Below are positions 52,961 to 60,392 of a DNA stretch of 64,000 bases, piece by piece. Source of the DNA: MR-S7 sp000400995 (GTDB lineage Bacteria; Pseudomonadota; Gammaproteobacteria; Burkholderiales; Burkholderiaceae_C). Both the position numbers and the translations under genes were made by a program. The stretch covers positions 4,464,001 to 4,528,000 of the forward strand of contig NZ_CP152342.1 of NCBI RefSeq assembly GCF_045291395.1, read 5' to 3'. Each line of letters opens with the position of its first letter. Position 1 is the stretch's first letter. The notes under the pieces are model-generated. The model was not told where the DNA came from. It did not search any database and saw nothing but the letters and a program-made list of their open reading frames with translations.

Positions 52961-54106
52961 TCAAAGGCCGAGTTCGCGCGCGATCAGCTGCCGCTGGATC
53001 TGCGACGTGCCACCGCCGATCGTGGCGTTGCGGCCGTCGCGCCAGTGGCGCTGCACGCTGTAGTCCGTCGTGTAGCCGTGGCCGCCGAGGATCTGCATGC
53101 CAGTGGCCGTCACGCGCTGCAGCATTTCGGAAACGAACAGCTTGGCCATCGACGCTTCCTTGCGGCAGGGCAGGCCCTGGTCGTAGCGCCAGGCGGCCAC
53201 GGCCGTCATCCAGCGCCCGGCCTCCAGTTCCGTGGCCATGTCGGCCAGGCTGTGGGCGATGGCCTGGAACTGGCTGATGGGCCGCCCGAACTGGCGGCGC
53301 TCCTGTGCATAGGCCATGGCCTCTTCCAGCGCACTGCCCGCGCTGCCCAGGTAGTTGGCGGCCAGCGTGATGCGCTCGCGCTCCAGATGGCGGCCGACGT
53401 AGGTCCAGCCCTGGCCTTCCTCGCCGATGAGGTAGCGCCCGGGAATGCGCACGTCGTCGAAGAACACTTCGGTCAGCCCCAGGATGCGCCGGCCGACGAC
53501 GTCCAAGCGCTTGATGGTGATGCCTGGCAGATCGTTGGGCACGAGGAACAGCGAGATGCCCTGGTGGCGGTCGCCCTGCGCGTCGGTGCGCGCGGCGACG
53601 ATCATCATGTTGTCGGGCGCATGCGCGCCGCTGGAGAACAGCTTCTGGCCGCGCAGCAGCCAGTCGCCTCCCTCGCGCCGTGCCGACGTGGTGAGCGATG
53701 CGGCATCCGAGCCGGAACCCGGCTCGGTGAGGCTGAACGAGAGCTTGGCCTGGCCCTGGATCACGCGGGGCAGGACCTCCCGGCACAGGTCTTCGGCCGC
53801 GAAGTCCGCGAGGATCATTGAGCCCCAGGCCTGCAGCGCGACGCGGGTCGCGAAATCGACGCTGGGCCGTGCGATCTCCTCGTACAGGATGGCACAGTCC
53901 GACATCGGGCTGCCCATGCCGCCGTAGGCGCTGGGCACCACCATCGCGATGTAGCCGGCCTCGACCATCGCCTGGTAGACGTCTTCGGGGAAGACGCCGT
54001 CGCGGTCCCACTCGCGCACCTTGTGGGCGGGGCACTGCGCCTGCACCAGCTTGCGGATGGCTTCGCGCATCATGTTCTGTTCTTCGGAGGGTTCGAAGTT
54101 CTGCAT
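52961..54106 (-). CDS. Acyl-CoA dehydrogenase
   Basis: A 381-residue enzyme with FSLTEPGSGSDAASLTTSARREGGDWLLRGQKLFSSGAHAPDNMMIVAART, RRQFGRPISQFQAIAHSLADMATELEAGRW and ILGGHGYTTDYSVQRHWRDGRNATIGGGTSQIQRQLIARELGL. It is homologous to, but clearly distinct from, the dehydrogenase at 51286. ATG 54106 follows AAACATG-type spacing after the crotonase gene. Second gene of the five-gene operon. Confidence 0.92.
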   Translation of the reverse strand: MQNFEPSEEQNMMREAIRKLVQAQCPAHKVREWDRDGVFPEDVYQAMVEAGYIAMVVPSAYGGMGSPMSDCAILYEEIARPSVDFATRVALQAWGSMILADFAAEDLCREVLPRVIQGQAKLSFSLTEPGSGSDAASLTTSARREGGDWLLRGQKLFSSGAHAPDNMMIVAARTDAQGDRHQGISLFLVPNDLPGITIKRLDVVGRRILGLTEVFFDDVRIPGRYLIGEEGQGWTYVGRHLERERITLAANYLGSAGSALEEAMAYAQERRQFGRPISQFQAIAHSLADMATELEAGRWMTAVAAWRYDQGLPCRKEASMAKLFVSEMLQRVTATGMQILGGHGYTTDYSVQRHWRDGRNATIGGGTSQIQRQLIARELGL

Positions 54107-54132
54107 GTTTCTTCCGGTTCGTGAGAGGTGGA

Positions 54133-54903
54133 TCAGCCCTGGCGGCCCAGCGTGGCGCGCAGCGCCGCGATGGCGCGCTGGTGCCCTGCGGTGGCGGTCG
54201 CCAGCGCGAAGGCTTCCGACTCGTGCGCCAGCACCGGCTCGAGCCCTGCGGCCCAGTGCTGGGCGCACAGCGCCTTGGTCAGCATCAGCGCCTCCCATGG
54301 CAGCTTCAGCAGGTCGCGTGCGAGCGCCGTGCTGTCCTCGAGCAGGGAGTGCGGCGGCACCACGCGCCGCGTCAGGCCCATGCGCTGCGCCTCCTGCGCG
54401 CGCAGGCTGCCTCCCGTGAGCAGCAGGTCGAGTGCGGCTGCGGGGCCGGCCTTGGCCTGCAGCAGCGCGGAGGCGCCGCCGTCTGGCACGACCCCCAGGC
54501 GCACGAAGGGAAAGACCAGCTTCGCGTCCTCGGCCATCACGAGGATGTCGGCCGCGAGCGCCAGCGACGCGCCGCCGCCAATGGCGCGCCCTTGCACGGC
54601 GGCAATGACGGGCTTGTTCATGCGCACGATGGACAGGTGGTGCGCCTGCGCGAGCCGGATGCGCTCGCGCCATGCGAGCGGCGCGTCCGGTGCGTCCGCC
54701 AGATCGGCGCCCGTGCAGAAGTCGCTCCCCTCGCCGTGTATCAGCACCACCTTCACCGCGTCGTCCCGGGCTGCCTGCGCGAGGCAGTCGCCCATGGCGG
54801 CACGCATCGCCGGCGAGAGGGCGTTGAGCTTGCCCGGCCTCGACAGCGTGATCACGCCGAGACCGTCCGTGGTCTGCAGGCGCACGTTTCCGTCTGAACC
54901 CAT
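54133..54903 (-). CDS. Enoyl-CoA hydratase/isomerase family protein
   Basis: A 256-residue crotonase with the oxyanion-hole segments GEGSDFCTGADLADAPD and QGRAIGGGASLALAADILV. At the usual catalytic positions FVRLGVVPDGGASALLQAKAG has an Asp, while the first Glu of typical crotonases is not evident, so isomerase or hydrolase activity is possible. First gene of the operon that runs to 50288. The ATG at 54903 has AAGGAG eight bases upstream; an ATG at 54909 is too close to it. Confidence 0.9.
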   Translation of the reverse strand: MGSDGNVRLQTTDGLGVITLSRPGKLNALSPAMRAAMGDCLAQAARDDAVKVVLIHGEGSDFCTGADLADAPDAPLAWRERIRLAQAHHLSIVRMNKPVIAAVQGRAIGGGASLALAADILVMAEDAKLVFPFVRLGVVPDGGASALLQAKAGPAAALDLLLTGGSLRAQEAQRMGLTRRVVPPHSLLEDSTALARDLLKLPWEALMLTKALCAQHWAAGLEPVLAHESEAFALATATAGHQRAIAALRATLGRQG

Positions 54904-54932
54904 TCGCATGTCTCCTTTGTGCCCCTGCAAAA

Positions 54933-54947
54933 GCAAGCGGCGTGCCG
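54933..54947 (-). promoter_or_regulatory. Sigma-54 promoter for the 54903-50288 operon
   Basis: The minus strand reads CGGCACGCCGCTTGC: GG at -24 and GC at -12 with the correct spacing, and only the first base of TGGCAC is altered. Its distance to the crotonase start, about 30 bases from the -12 element, is suitable. Confidence 0.65.
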
Positions 54948-55035
54948 CGGCATGCGCGCTGCCTATCTGCCTGGCTCTGCACAGGAAAACGGTGCGGCGG
55001 GATACACGGCGTTGAGTGGCGCGAAGACAGTCGGA

Positions 55036-55052
55036 TGTCTGCCACGCGCACA
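55036..55052. promoter_or_regulatory. Candidate enhancer site (UAS) between divergent sigma-54 promoters
   Basis: TGTCTGCCACGCGCACA resembles the sites at 45152 and 59307 (TGTCTG start and ACA end). It overlaps a second dyad AGACA-N6-TGTCT (55025-55040). It lies about 50 bp from the plus-strand promoter and 90 bp from the minus-strand one. Confidence 0.45.
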
Positions 55053-55101
55053 GATTGCGCGTGCGGGTCCCTCCCATGCGATGGTCCGCATGCGGCGCCC
55101 A

Positions 55102-55118
55102 CTGGCATATGTCTTGCG
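55102..55118 (+). promoter_or_regulatory. Sigma-54 promoter for the 55148-57186 operon
   Basis: CTGGCATATGTCTTGCG has CTGGC, seven bases, TTGC, a full core match. The transcription start would be near 55129, which excludes the in-frame ATG at 55124 and leaves 55148 or 55157 as start. Confidence 0.8.
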
Positions 55119-55147
55119 AACCGATGGCCATCCACATCCATCAGTAC

Positions 55148-56371
55148 ATGCACGCCATGAGCACCAACGCATCGCCGCTGAGCGGCATCCGCGTCATCGA
55201 CATGACATCACTGGGCATGGGGCCGCTGGCCGGGCAGATCCTCGGCGACCACGGCGCCGACGTGATCAAGGTCGAGTCGCCCGAGGGGGACATCTTCCGG
55301 CACGTGCTGCCGCAGAAATCGCCCGGCATGAGCCACGCCTTCATCCAGTTCAACCGCAACAAGCGCAGCCTGGCGCTGAACCTGAAGACGCCCGAGGGCA
55401 TGGAGGCGATGCTGCGGCTGGTGCGCACGGCCGACGTGCTGCTGTCCAACATGCGGCCCGCCGCCATGGCGCGGCTGGGGCTGACGGCCGACGCGCTGCT
55501 CGCGGCCAAGCCCGATCTCATCTACTGCGCGTGCTACGGCTATTCGGAGCGCGGCCCCTACGCGGGCCGGCCCGCAGCGGACGACACCATCCAGGCCATG
55601 TCCGGCCTGGCCGGCCTGCAGCGCATGGCCACGGGCGCATTGCAGTTCGTGCCGTCGGTGGTCGCGGACAAGGCCGTCGGCCAGGCCGTGGCCAACGCCG
55701 TGCTGGCCGCGCTCATCCACCGCCTGAAGACGGGCGAGGGCCAGTCGGTCGAGGTGCCCATGTTCGAGACCATGGTCTCCTTCGTGATGCCCGAGCACAT
55801 GTCGGGCCGCACCTTCGAGCCGCCGCTGGGCGAGGCCGGCTACGCGCGCATCATCACCGCGCAGCGGCGCCCCTACCGCACGCAGGACGGCTACCTCTGC
55901 GTGATGCCCTACACCACCGCGCAGTGGCTGCGATTCCTGCGGCTCATCGGCCGCGGCGACCTCGCCGACGATCCGGAGATCGCCGACATGGGCGGGCGCA
56001 GCCGGCGCTTCGACGAGCTGTATGCGGTGATCGCGCAGGCGATGCCCGCGCGCCGCACGGACGAGTGGATCGCCGACCTCGCCCGGCACGACATCCTGTT
56101 CGGCAAGGTCAATTCGCCCGACGACCTGCTGCAGGACCCGCACCTGCAGGCGGTGGGCATGTTCCCGCAGGTGGACCACCCGAGCGAAGGGCGGTTGCGC
56201 ATGCTCGGCTTTCCGGTCAGCTATTCGCGCACACCCAGCCGGCTGCGCCACCTGCCGCCGCAGATCGGGCAACATACGCACGAGCTGCTGCAGGAGCTGG
56301 GCTACGGCGAAGACGAGATCGGCGCCATGCTGACCGGCGAGGCGGCAGCCATTCCCATGGAGAAGCGATGA
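55148..56371 (+). CDS. CaiB/BaiF class III CoA-transferase
   Basis: A 407-residue family III CoA-transferase with IRVIDMTSLGMGPLAGQILGDHGADVIKVESPEGDIFR, FNRNKRSLALNLKT and the Asp motif AAADDTIQAMSGLAG. It is the third CoA-transferase of the block. Start 55148 or 55157 is chosen because the predicted transcription start lies downstream of an earlier in-frame ATG. No strong ribosome-binding site is visible. Its stop overlaps the start of the dehydrogenase gene (ATGA). Confidence 0.9.
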   Translation: MHAMSTNASPLSGIRVIDMTSLGMGPLAGQILGDHGADVIKVESPEGDIFRHVLPQKSPGMSHAFIQFNRNKRSLALNLKTPEGMEAMLRLVRTADVLLSNMRPAAMARLGLTADALLAAKPDLIYCACYGYSERGPYAGRPAADDTIQAMSGLAGLQRMATGALQFVPSVVADKAVGQAVANAVLAALIHRLKTGEGQSVEVPMFETMVSFVMPEHMSGRTFEPPLGEAGYARIITAQRRPYRTQDGYLCVMPYTTAQWLRFLRLIGRGDLADDPEIADMGGRSRRFDELYAVIAQAMPARRTDEWIADLARHDILFGKVNSPDDLLQDPHLQAVGMFPQVDHPSEGRLRMLGFPVSYSRTPSRLRHLPPQIGQHTHELLQELGYGEDEIGAMLTGEAAAIPMEKR

Positions 56372-57186
56372 ACACAGCGATCATTGGCGCCGGCAGCATC
56401 GGCGTGGCATTCGCGGTGGCCTTCAGCCGCGCAGGCGGCCAGGTCAGCATGTACGACCCGGACGCATCGCGGCGCCAGGCCGCCCTGGCCGAGGTGCGGC
56501 AGTGCCTTGCGGACCTGCAGTCGTTCCAGCTGCTGGACGAAGACCCTTCGGCGGTCGCGGCGCGCGTGCAGGCCACGGACTCGCTCGAGGACGCGGTGCG
56601 CGAGGCCGACCTGGTGCAGGAATGCGCGCCCGAGAAGGCCGACCTCAAGCGTGACCTGTTCGCGCGCGTGGCTGCTGCGGCGCCGGCGCATGCGGTGCTG
56701 GCGAGCGCGAGTTCCGCGCTGCCCGTATCGCAGTACGCGCCCGAGGGCGAGGCGCGCGAGCGCTGCCTGGTGGCGCACCCCGGCAACCCGCCCTACCTGA
56801 TCCCCGTGATCGAGCTCGTGCCGGCGCCGTTCACCAGCGCGCGGACCATCGAGCGCGCCGAAGCCCTCTACCGCTCCTTCGGCCTCTCGCCCGTGAAGGT
56901 GCGCAAGGAAGTGGAAGGCTTCATCTTCAACCGCCTGCAGGGCGCGGTGCTGCGCGAGGCCTATTGCCTGGTGCGCGATGGCGTGGCCGACGTGGAGGAC
57001 ATCGACACGGTGATGCGCGACGGCCTGGGCCTGCGCTGGAGCTTCATGGGGCCGTTCGAGACGGTCGACCTCAACACGCGCGGCGGCATCCTGTCCCACG
57101 CCGACAAGATGGGCCCCGCCTATGCGCGCATGGGCGCGGAGCGCGGGCAGAACGACCCTGGTTCCCCGAGCTGGTCGCCCGGGTGA
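56368..57186 (+). CDS. 3-hydroxyacyl-CoA dehydrogenase (C-terminus frameshifted)
   Basis: A Rossmann-fold dehydrogenase with AIIGAGSIGVAFAVAFSRAGGQVSMYD, ASASSALPVSQYA, and a catalytic His in VAHPGNPPYLIPVIELVP, as in lambda-crystallin/carnitine-dehydrogenase-like HADs. The frame stops after NDPGSPSWSPG at residue 272. One extra C at about 57161-57163 would continue it in the frame that reads WFPELVARVNAQRRALVPLERW and ends at 57302, giving the expected length of about 311. A homopolymer error is more likely than real truncation. It oxidises the hydroxyacyl-CoA intermediate. Confidence 0.85.
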   Translation: MNTAIIGAGSIGVAFAVAFSRAGGQVSMYDPDASRRQAALAEVRQCLADLQSFQLLDEDPSAVAARVQATDSLEDAVREADLVQECAPEKADLKRDLFARVAAAAPAHAVLASASSALPVSQYAPEGEARERCLVAHPGNPPYLIPVIELVPAPFTSARTIERAEALYRSFGLSPVKVRKEVEGFIFNRLQGAVLREAYCLVRDGVADVEDIDTVMRDGLGLRWSFMGPFETVDLNTRGGILSHADKMGPAYARMGAERGQNDPGSPSWSPG

Positions 57187-57300
57187 ATGCCCAGCGCCGC
57201 GCCCTGGTGCCGCTGGAGCGCTGGGCCGACCGCGTGCGCTGGCGCGACCGGATGCTGATGCAGCTGCAGCGGCTGCGCAGGAAGAAAGACTCCGCTCAAT

Positions 57301-57332
57301 GAAAAAGAGGCCCCGGGGGCCTCTTCTTTTTC
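57301..57332. terminator. Bidirectional Rho-independent terminator
   Basis: AAGAGGCC and GGCCTCTT form a GC-rich stem flanked by A-rich sequence on the left and CTTTTT on the right. It separates the dehydrogenase gene from the convergent binding-protein gene, and serves both strands. Confidence 0.88.
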
Positions 57333-58314
57333 AGTCCGCGCGGATGTTCGCCTTGTGGACCACGGCGCGCCAGCGCTCGGTCTCCGACGCGATCATCTTG
57401 CCAAGCTCCTCGGGCGAGCTGCCCACCGCATCCAGTCCGCGCGAAGTCATCTGCTCGCGGAACTCCGGCTCGCGGGCCATCTCGGTGAACTCCTTGTTCA
57501 GGCGCTCGAGGATGGGTTTGGGCGTCTGGGCCGGCGCCAGCACGCCATACCAGCCGACGACCTCGAAACCCGGAACGCCGGTTTCGGACACCGTGGGCAC
57601 GTTGGGCAGCAGCTTGCTGCGCTCCTTGGTGGCGATGGCGAGCGCGCGCAGCTTGCCTGACTGCACCAGCGGCAGCGTGCCGCCCAGCGTGGCGAACATG
57701 CCCGAGAGGCGCCCGCCCATCAGCTCGGTGAACGCCTGCGATTCGCCGCGGTAGGGGATATGCGTGATGTCGATGCCGACCTGCTCCTTGAACAGCTCCG
57801 TCATGAGGTGGGCCGTGGACGCGTTGCCGGCGGAGCCGTAGTTCAGCGTGCCCGGCCTGGCCTTGGCCATGGCGATGAGTTCGGCGATCGAGGCGGGCGG
57901 CGCATCGGGCTTGGACACGAAGACCATCGGGAACGTCGCGATCATCGTGACCGGCGCGAAGTCGCGCACCGTGTCGTAGGGCAGGTTTTTGTACAGGCTC
58001 GCATTGACGCTCGCCAGCCCCTGGCCCACGAGCACGATGGTGTAGCCGTCGGGCGCCGCCTTGGCCGCTGCCTCCACGCCGATCACGCCGCCCGCACCGG
58101 CGCGGTTGTCCACCACCACGGGCTGGCCCAGGCGCTCCGACAGGCGCTTGGAGAGCATCCGCGCAAGCACGTCGGTGAGGCCCCCCGCCGCGTAGGGACT
58201 GATGAGGCGGATGGGGCGGCTGGGGTAGTCGCTGGCGGCAGCGGCGCTGGTGCTCGCTACGGCCAGGGCCAGCGAGGACAGCAGCGCCGCGGTGAGTTTC
58301 TGAATCGTTTTCAC
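57331..58314 (-). CDS. Bug-family (TctC) substrate-binding protein
   Basis: A 327-residue periplasmic protein with a signal peptide (LALAVASTSAAAA) and YPSRPIRLISPYAAGGLTDVLARMLSKRL. The start is a GTG at 58314 with AGGAG eight bases upstream. Third Bug protein of the regulon, cotranscribed with the crotonase at 58356. Each operon copy differs enough to suggest different ligands or long-standing divergence. Confidence 0.92.
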   Translation of the reverse strand: MKTIQKLTAALLSSLALAVASTSAAAASDYPSRPIRLISPYAAGGLTDVLARMLSKRLSERLGQPVVVDNRAGAGGVIGVEAAAKAAPDGYTIVLVGQGLASVNASLYKNLPYDTVRDFAPVTMIATFPMVFVSKPDAPPASIAELIAMAKARPGTLNYGSAGNASTAHLMTELFKEQVGIDITHIPYRGESQAFTELMGGRLSGMFATLGGTLPLVQSGKLRALAIATKERSKLLPNVPTVSETGVPGFEVVGWYGVLAPAQTPKPILERLNKEFTEMAREPEFREQMTSRGLDAVGSSPEELGKMIASETERWRAVVHKANIRAD

Positions 58315-58355
58315 GGTCGGTCTCCTGTGTGTTTCGAGGGGGCGCGGTGCGGTGG

Positions 58356-59165
58356 TCACTGGCCCGCCTCGGCGGCGCGGGCCGCGGCCGCGGCGAAGTC
58401 GGGGCTGCGCTTTTCCAGCGCCGCATGGAAGCCCTCGCCGAACTCGGCGCTCGACATGGCGAGCGCCTGCCCCAGCCCCTCGTAGGTGAACATCTGCTCC
58501 AGCGAATGCTCGAAGCTGCGCGCCATCAGCATCTTGGCCAGGCCCATGACCTCGGCCGGCCCGCTCGCCAGGCGCTGCGCCTCTTCCAGCCCCGCGGCGC
58601 GCAGCTGGCCGTCGGGCACGACTTTGCGCACGAGGCCCAGCTCCAGCGCCTCCTGCGCGTTCAGGGTGTCGCCGCCGAAGAGGAAGTTCTTCGCGCGCGC
58701 CATGCCGATGAGGCGCGGTAGCTGGTACATCACCCCGATGTCGGGCACCGCGCCCAGGCGGAAGAAGCCTGCGACGAACTGGGTGCTCTCCCCCGCGATG
58801 AGCATGTCGCCCGTGAGCGCCAGGCCCATGCCGCCACCCACCGCGTAGCCGTGCACGCCCACCACCACGGGCTTTTCCAGCATGGTCAGCGGCGTGAGCC
58901 AGCGGCTGTACTGGCGGAAGCGCCGGTGCACCGGCCAGGGGGTGCTGGCCTGCTGCAGCATCTTGAAATCGCCGCCCGAGCAGAACGACGAGCCCGCGCC
59001 CGACAGGAACACGCTGCGCACGCTGCGGTCGCGCTCGGCCAGCGCGATGGCCGCGCCCAGCTGTTCGCGCAGCTCCAGGGTCAGCGAGTTGCGGGTGTCG
59101 GGGCTGTTGAGGGTGACGGCCAGCACCGCTCCGTGCCGCTCCGTGCTGACGAGTTCTGTAGCCAT
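58356..59165 (-). CDS. Enoyl-CoA hydratase/isomerase family protein
   Basis: A 269-residue crotonase with LSGAGSSFCSGGDFKMLQQA and VHGYAVGGGMGLALTGDMLIAGES forming the oxyanion hole and FFRLGAVPDIGVMYQLPRLIG, typical of the isomerase (PaaG-like) side, with Asp at the second acidic position. AAGGAGACATTGA precedes the ATG. First gene of a two-gene operon with its own sigma-54 promoter. Confidence 0.9.
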   Translation of the reverse strand: MATELVSTERHGAVLAVTLNSPDTRNSLTLELREQLGAAIALAERDRSVRSVFLSGAGSSFCSGGDFKMLQQASTPWPVHRRFRQYSRWLTPLTMLEKPVVVGVHGYAVGGGMGLALTGDMLIAGESTQFVAGFFRLGAVPDIGVMYQLPRLIGMARAKNFLFGGDTLNAQEALELGLVRKVVPDGQLRAAGLEEAQRLASGPAEVMGLAKMLMARSFEHSLEQMFTYEGLGQALAMSSAEFGEGFHAALEKRSPDFAAAAARAAEAGQ

Positions 59166-59219
59166 TCAATGTCTCCTTGTGCCTCACGCCGTCCGGATGC
59201 GGCGTGCAAACCCCTTCTT

Positions 59220-59234
59220 GCAAGGAGCAGGCCA
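59220..59234 (-). promoter_or_regulatory. Sigma-54 promoter for the 59165-57331 operon
   Basis: The minus strand reads TGGCCTGCTCCTTGC, a full core match. With the next base it is identical over 16 bases to the promoter at 45221. The distance to the ATG is about 55 bases from the -12 element. Confidence 0.85.
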
Positions 59235-59306
59235 GAGGAAAGAGCGTTGATTTTCAAGGCATTTTCCCGCGCTGGTGTCCTCGGAGCCGCTGCACTGCGG
59301 GCAATC

Positions 59307-59323
59307 TGTCTGCGCCGCGGACA
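59307..59323. promoter_or_regulatory. Candidate enhancer site (UAS)
   Basis: TGTCTGCGCCGCGGACA, a TGTC-N9-GACA dyad about 75 bp upstream of the sigma-54 promoter at 59220. It matches the site at 45152 at 14 of 17 bases. ATGACAGG follows directly, adding another half-site. Confidence 0.55.
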
Positions 59324-59351
59324 TGACAGGCCCGAAATATGGGACCAAATC

Positions 59352-59390
59352 GGCCTCCAGCGCTTGTGCAGCAAGCGCGAGCAGCTATCA
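59352..59390 (+). repeat. dispersed hairpin repeat, copy 9
   Basis: GGCCTCCAGCGCTTG, TGCAG, CAAGCGCGAGCAGCTATC. It is the first copy seen after an interval of about 20 kb without one, and it marks the right edge of the sigma-54 catabolic block. Confidence 0.85.
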
Positions 59391-59399
59391 ATTCAGGAA

Positions 59400-60041
59400 T
59401 CACACCGCCGGCGCGACGGCCAGCGCGTGCTGGCGCAGCAGGCGCTCCACGGCCGGGCGCGCACAGCGCTGCAACTGCATGAGCAACGCATGGCCGGGCC
59501 AGCCCAGGCCGAAGCGCTGGCCCAGGTCGTGCTGCAGGCGCACGAGCAGGGCGGCGGCCATCTCGGCGTCGGCCAGTGCGCGGTGGGCGCGGCCCGCGCG
59601 CGGCAGGCCCAGGTGGTCGATCAGGTTACCCAGCTTGTGGCTGGGCGCATCGGGGTAGACGCGGCGCGAGAGCAGCACGGTGCAGGCGAAGGGATGGGCG
59701 GCGTGAGGCTGGGTGGCTTCCAGCCCCGCGTGGCGCAGCTCGGACTGCCAGAACTTGCTGTCGAACGCGGCGTTGTGCGCCACCATGGGGGCATTGCCCA
59801 CGAAGCGCGCGGCCTCGCGCATCACTTCGTCGGCGGGCGGGGCGGCGGCCACCATGGCGTTGGTGATGCCGGTGAGCTGGGTGATGAAGGGCGGTATCCA
59901 CGCGCCCGTCTTCATGAGGCTGGAGAAGCGGTCCACCACGCGCTCGCCCTCGATCAGCACGATGGCCACTTCGGTGGCGCGCGACCCCTGGGCTGGGGCC
60001 ATGCCGGTGGTTTCGAAGTCGATGACGGCGATGGGAGGCAT
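59400..60041 (-). CDS. DEDDh-family 3'-5' exonuclease (DnaQ-like)
   Basis: A 213-residue exonuclease with motif I AVIDFETTGM (Asp-x-Glu), motif II VAHNAAFDSKF, and motif III HRALADAEMAAAL (His and Asp). All catalytic acidic residues are present. It resembles the proofreading subunit of DNA polymerase III or exodeoxyribonuclease X rather than oligoribonuclease. ATG 60041 starts directly at the fold. It is a single gene, with a dispersed repeat past its stop. Confidence 0.9.
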   Translation of the reverse strand: MPPIAVIDFETTGMAPAQGSRATEVAIVLIEGERVVDRFSSLMKTGAWIPPFITQLTGITNAMVAAAPPADEVMREAARFVGNAPMVAHNAAFDSKFWQSELRHAGLEATQPHAAHPFACTVLLSRRVYPDAPSHKLGNLIDHLGLPRAGRAHRALADAEMAAALLVRLQHDLGQRFGLGWPGHALLMQLQRCARPAVERLLRQHALAVAPAV

Positions 60042-60105
60042 GGAGGCAGGAAAGAGTGGCAAGCGGGGATTGTCTCCCCACGCCACCGCCTGCCTGCGCT
60101 GCCGG

Positions 60106-60354
60106 TTATCCGGCGCCCCGGCTTCCGCCTCCGCTGCTGCTGCCGGCAGCCCCTTGCCGGGACTGCATCTGGTTGCCGCTGCCCACGTGCGCATCGCGGT
60201 CGCCGCGGCTTTCGGGCGTGCGGCGGCCCTGGTGGAGCTGGGTGGCAGGCTTGTCGCCCGCGCTGTTGTGGGCCTGGGCGACCTTGCCCGAGCCCTGGGC
60301 GCTGGCGTCGTTCTGGCTGTCGTCCCTGTCGCTGTGCTGGTCCTTGCGGTTCAT
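60106..60354 (-). CDS. Small hydrophilic hypothetical protein
   Basis: An 82-residue protein with a good ribosome-binding site (AGGAGGCTTCC) and a composition of Asp, Gln, Ser, Gly, Arg and Asn. It has almost no hydrophobic residues and ends in a Gly-Ser tract, so it is probably disordered. No family is recognised. It could be a desiccation- or stress-related small protein, but that is only a guess from composition. Confidence 0.6.
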   Translation of the reverse strand: MNRKDQHSDRDDSQNDASAQGSGKVAQAHNSAGDKPATQLHQGRRTPESRGDRDAHVGSGNQMQSRQGAAGSSSGGGSRGAG

Positions 60355-60392
60355 GGAAGCCTCCTGTGCGTTGGGTTGGGGAATGCCGCCGG

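Noticed and set aside
55124..55147. Earlier start for the CoA-transferase at ATG 55124
   Set aside because: The predicted sigma-54 transcription start lies downstream of it, so it would not be transcribed.
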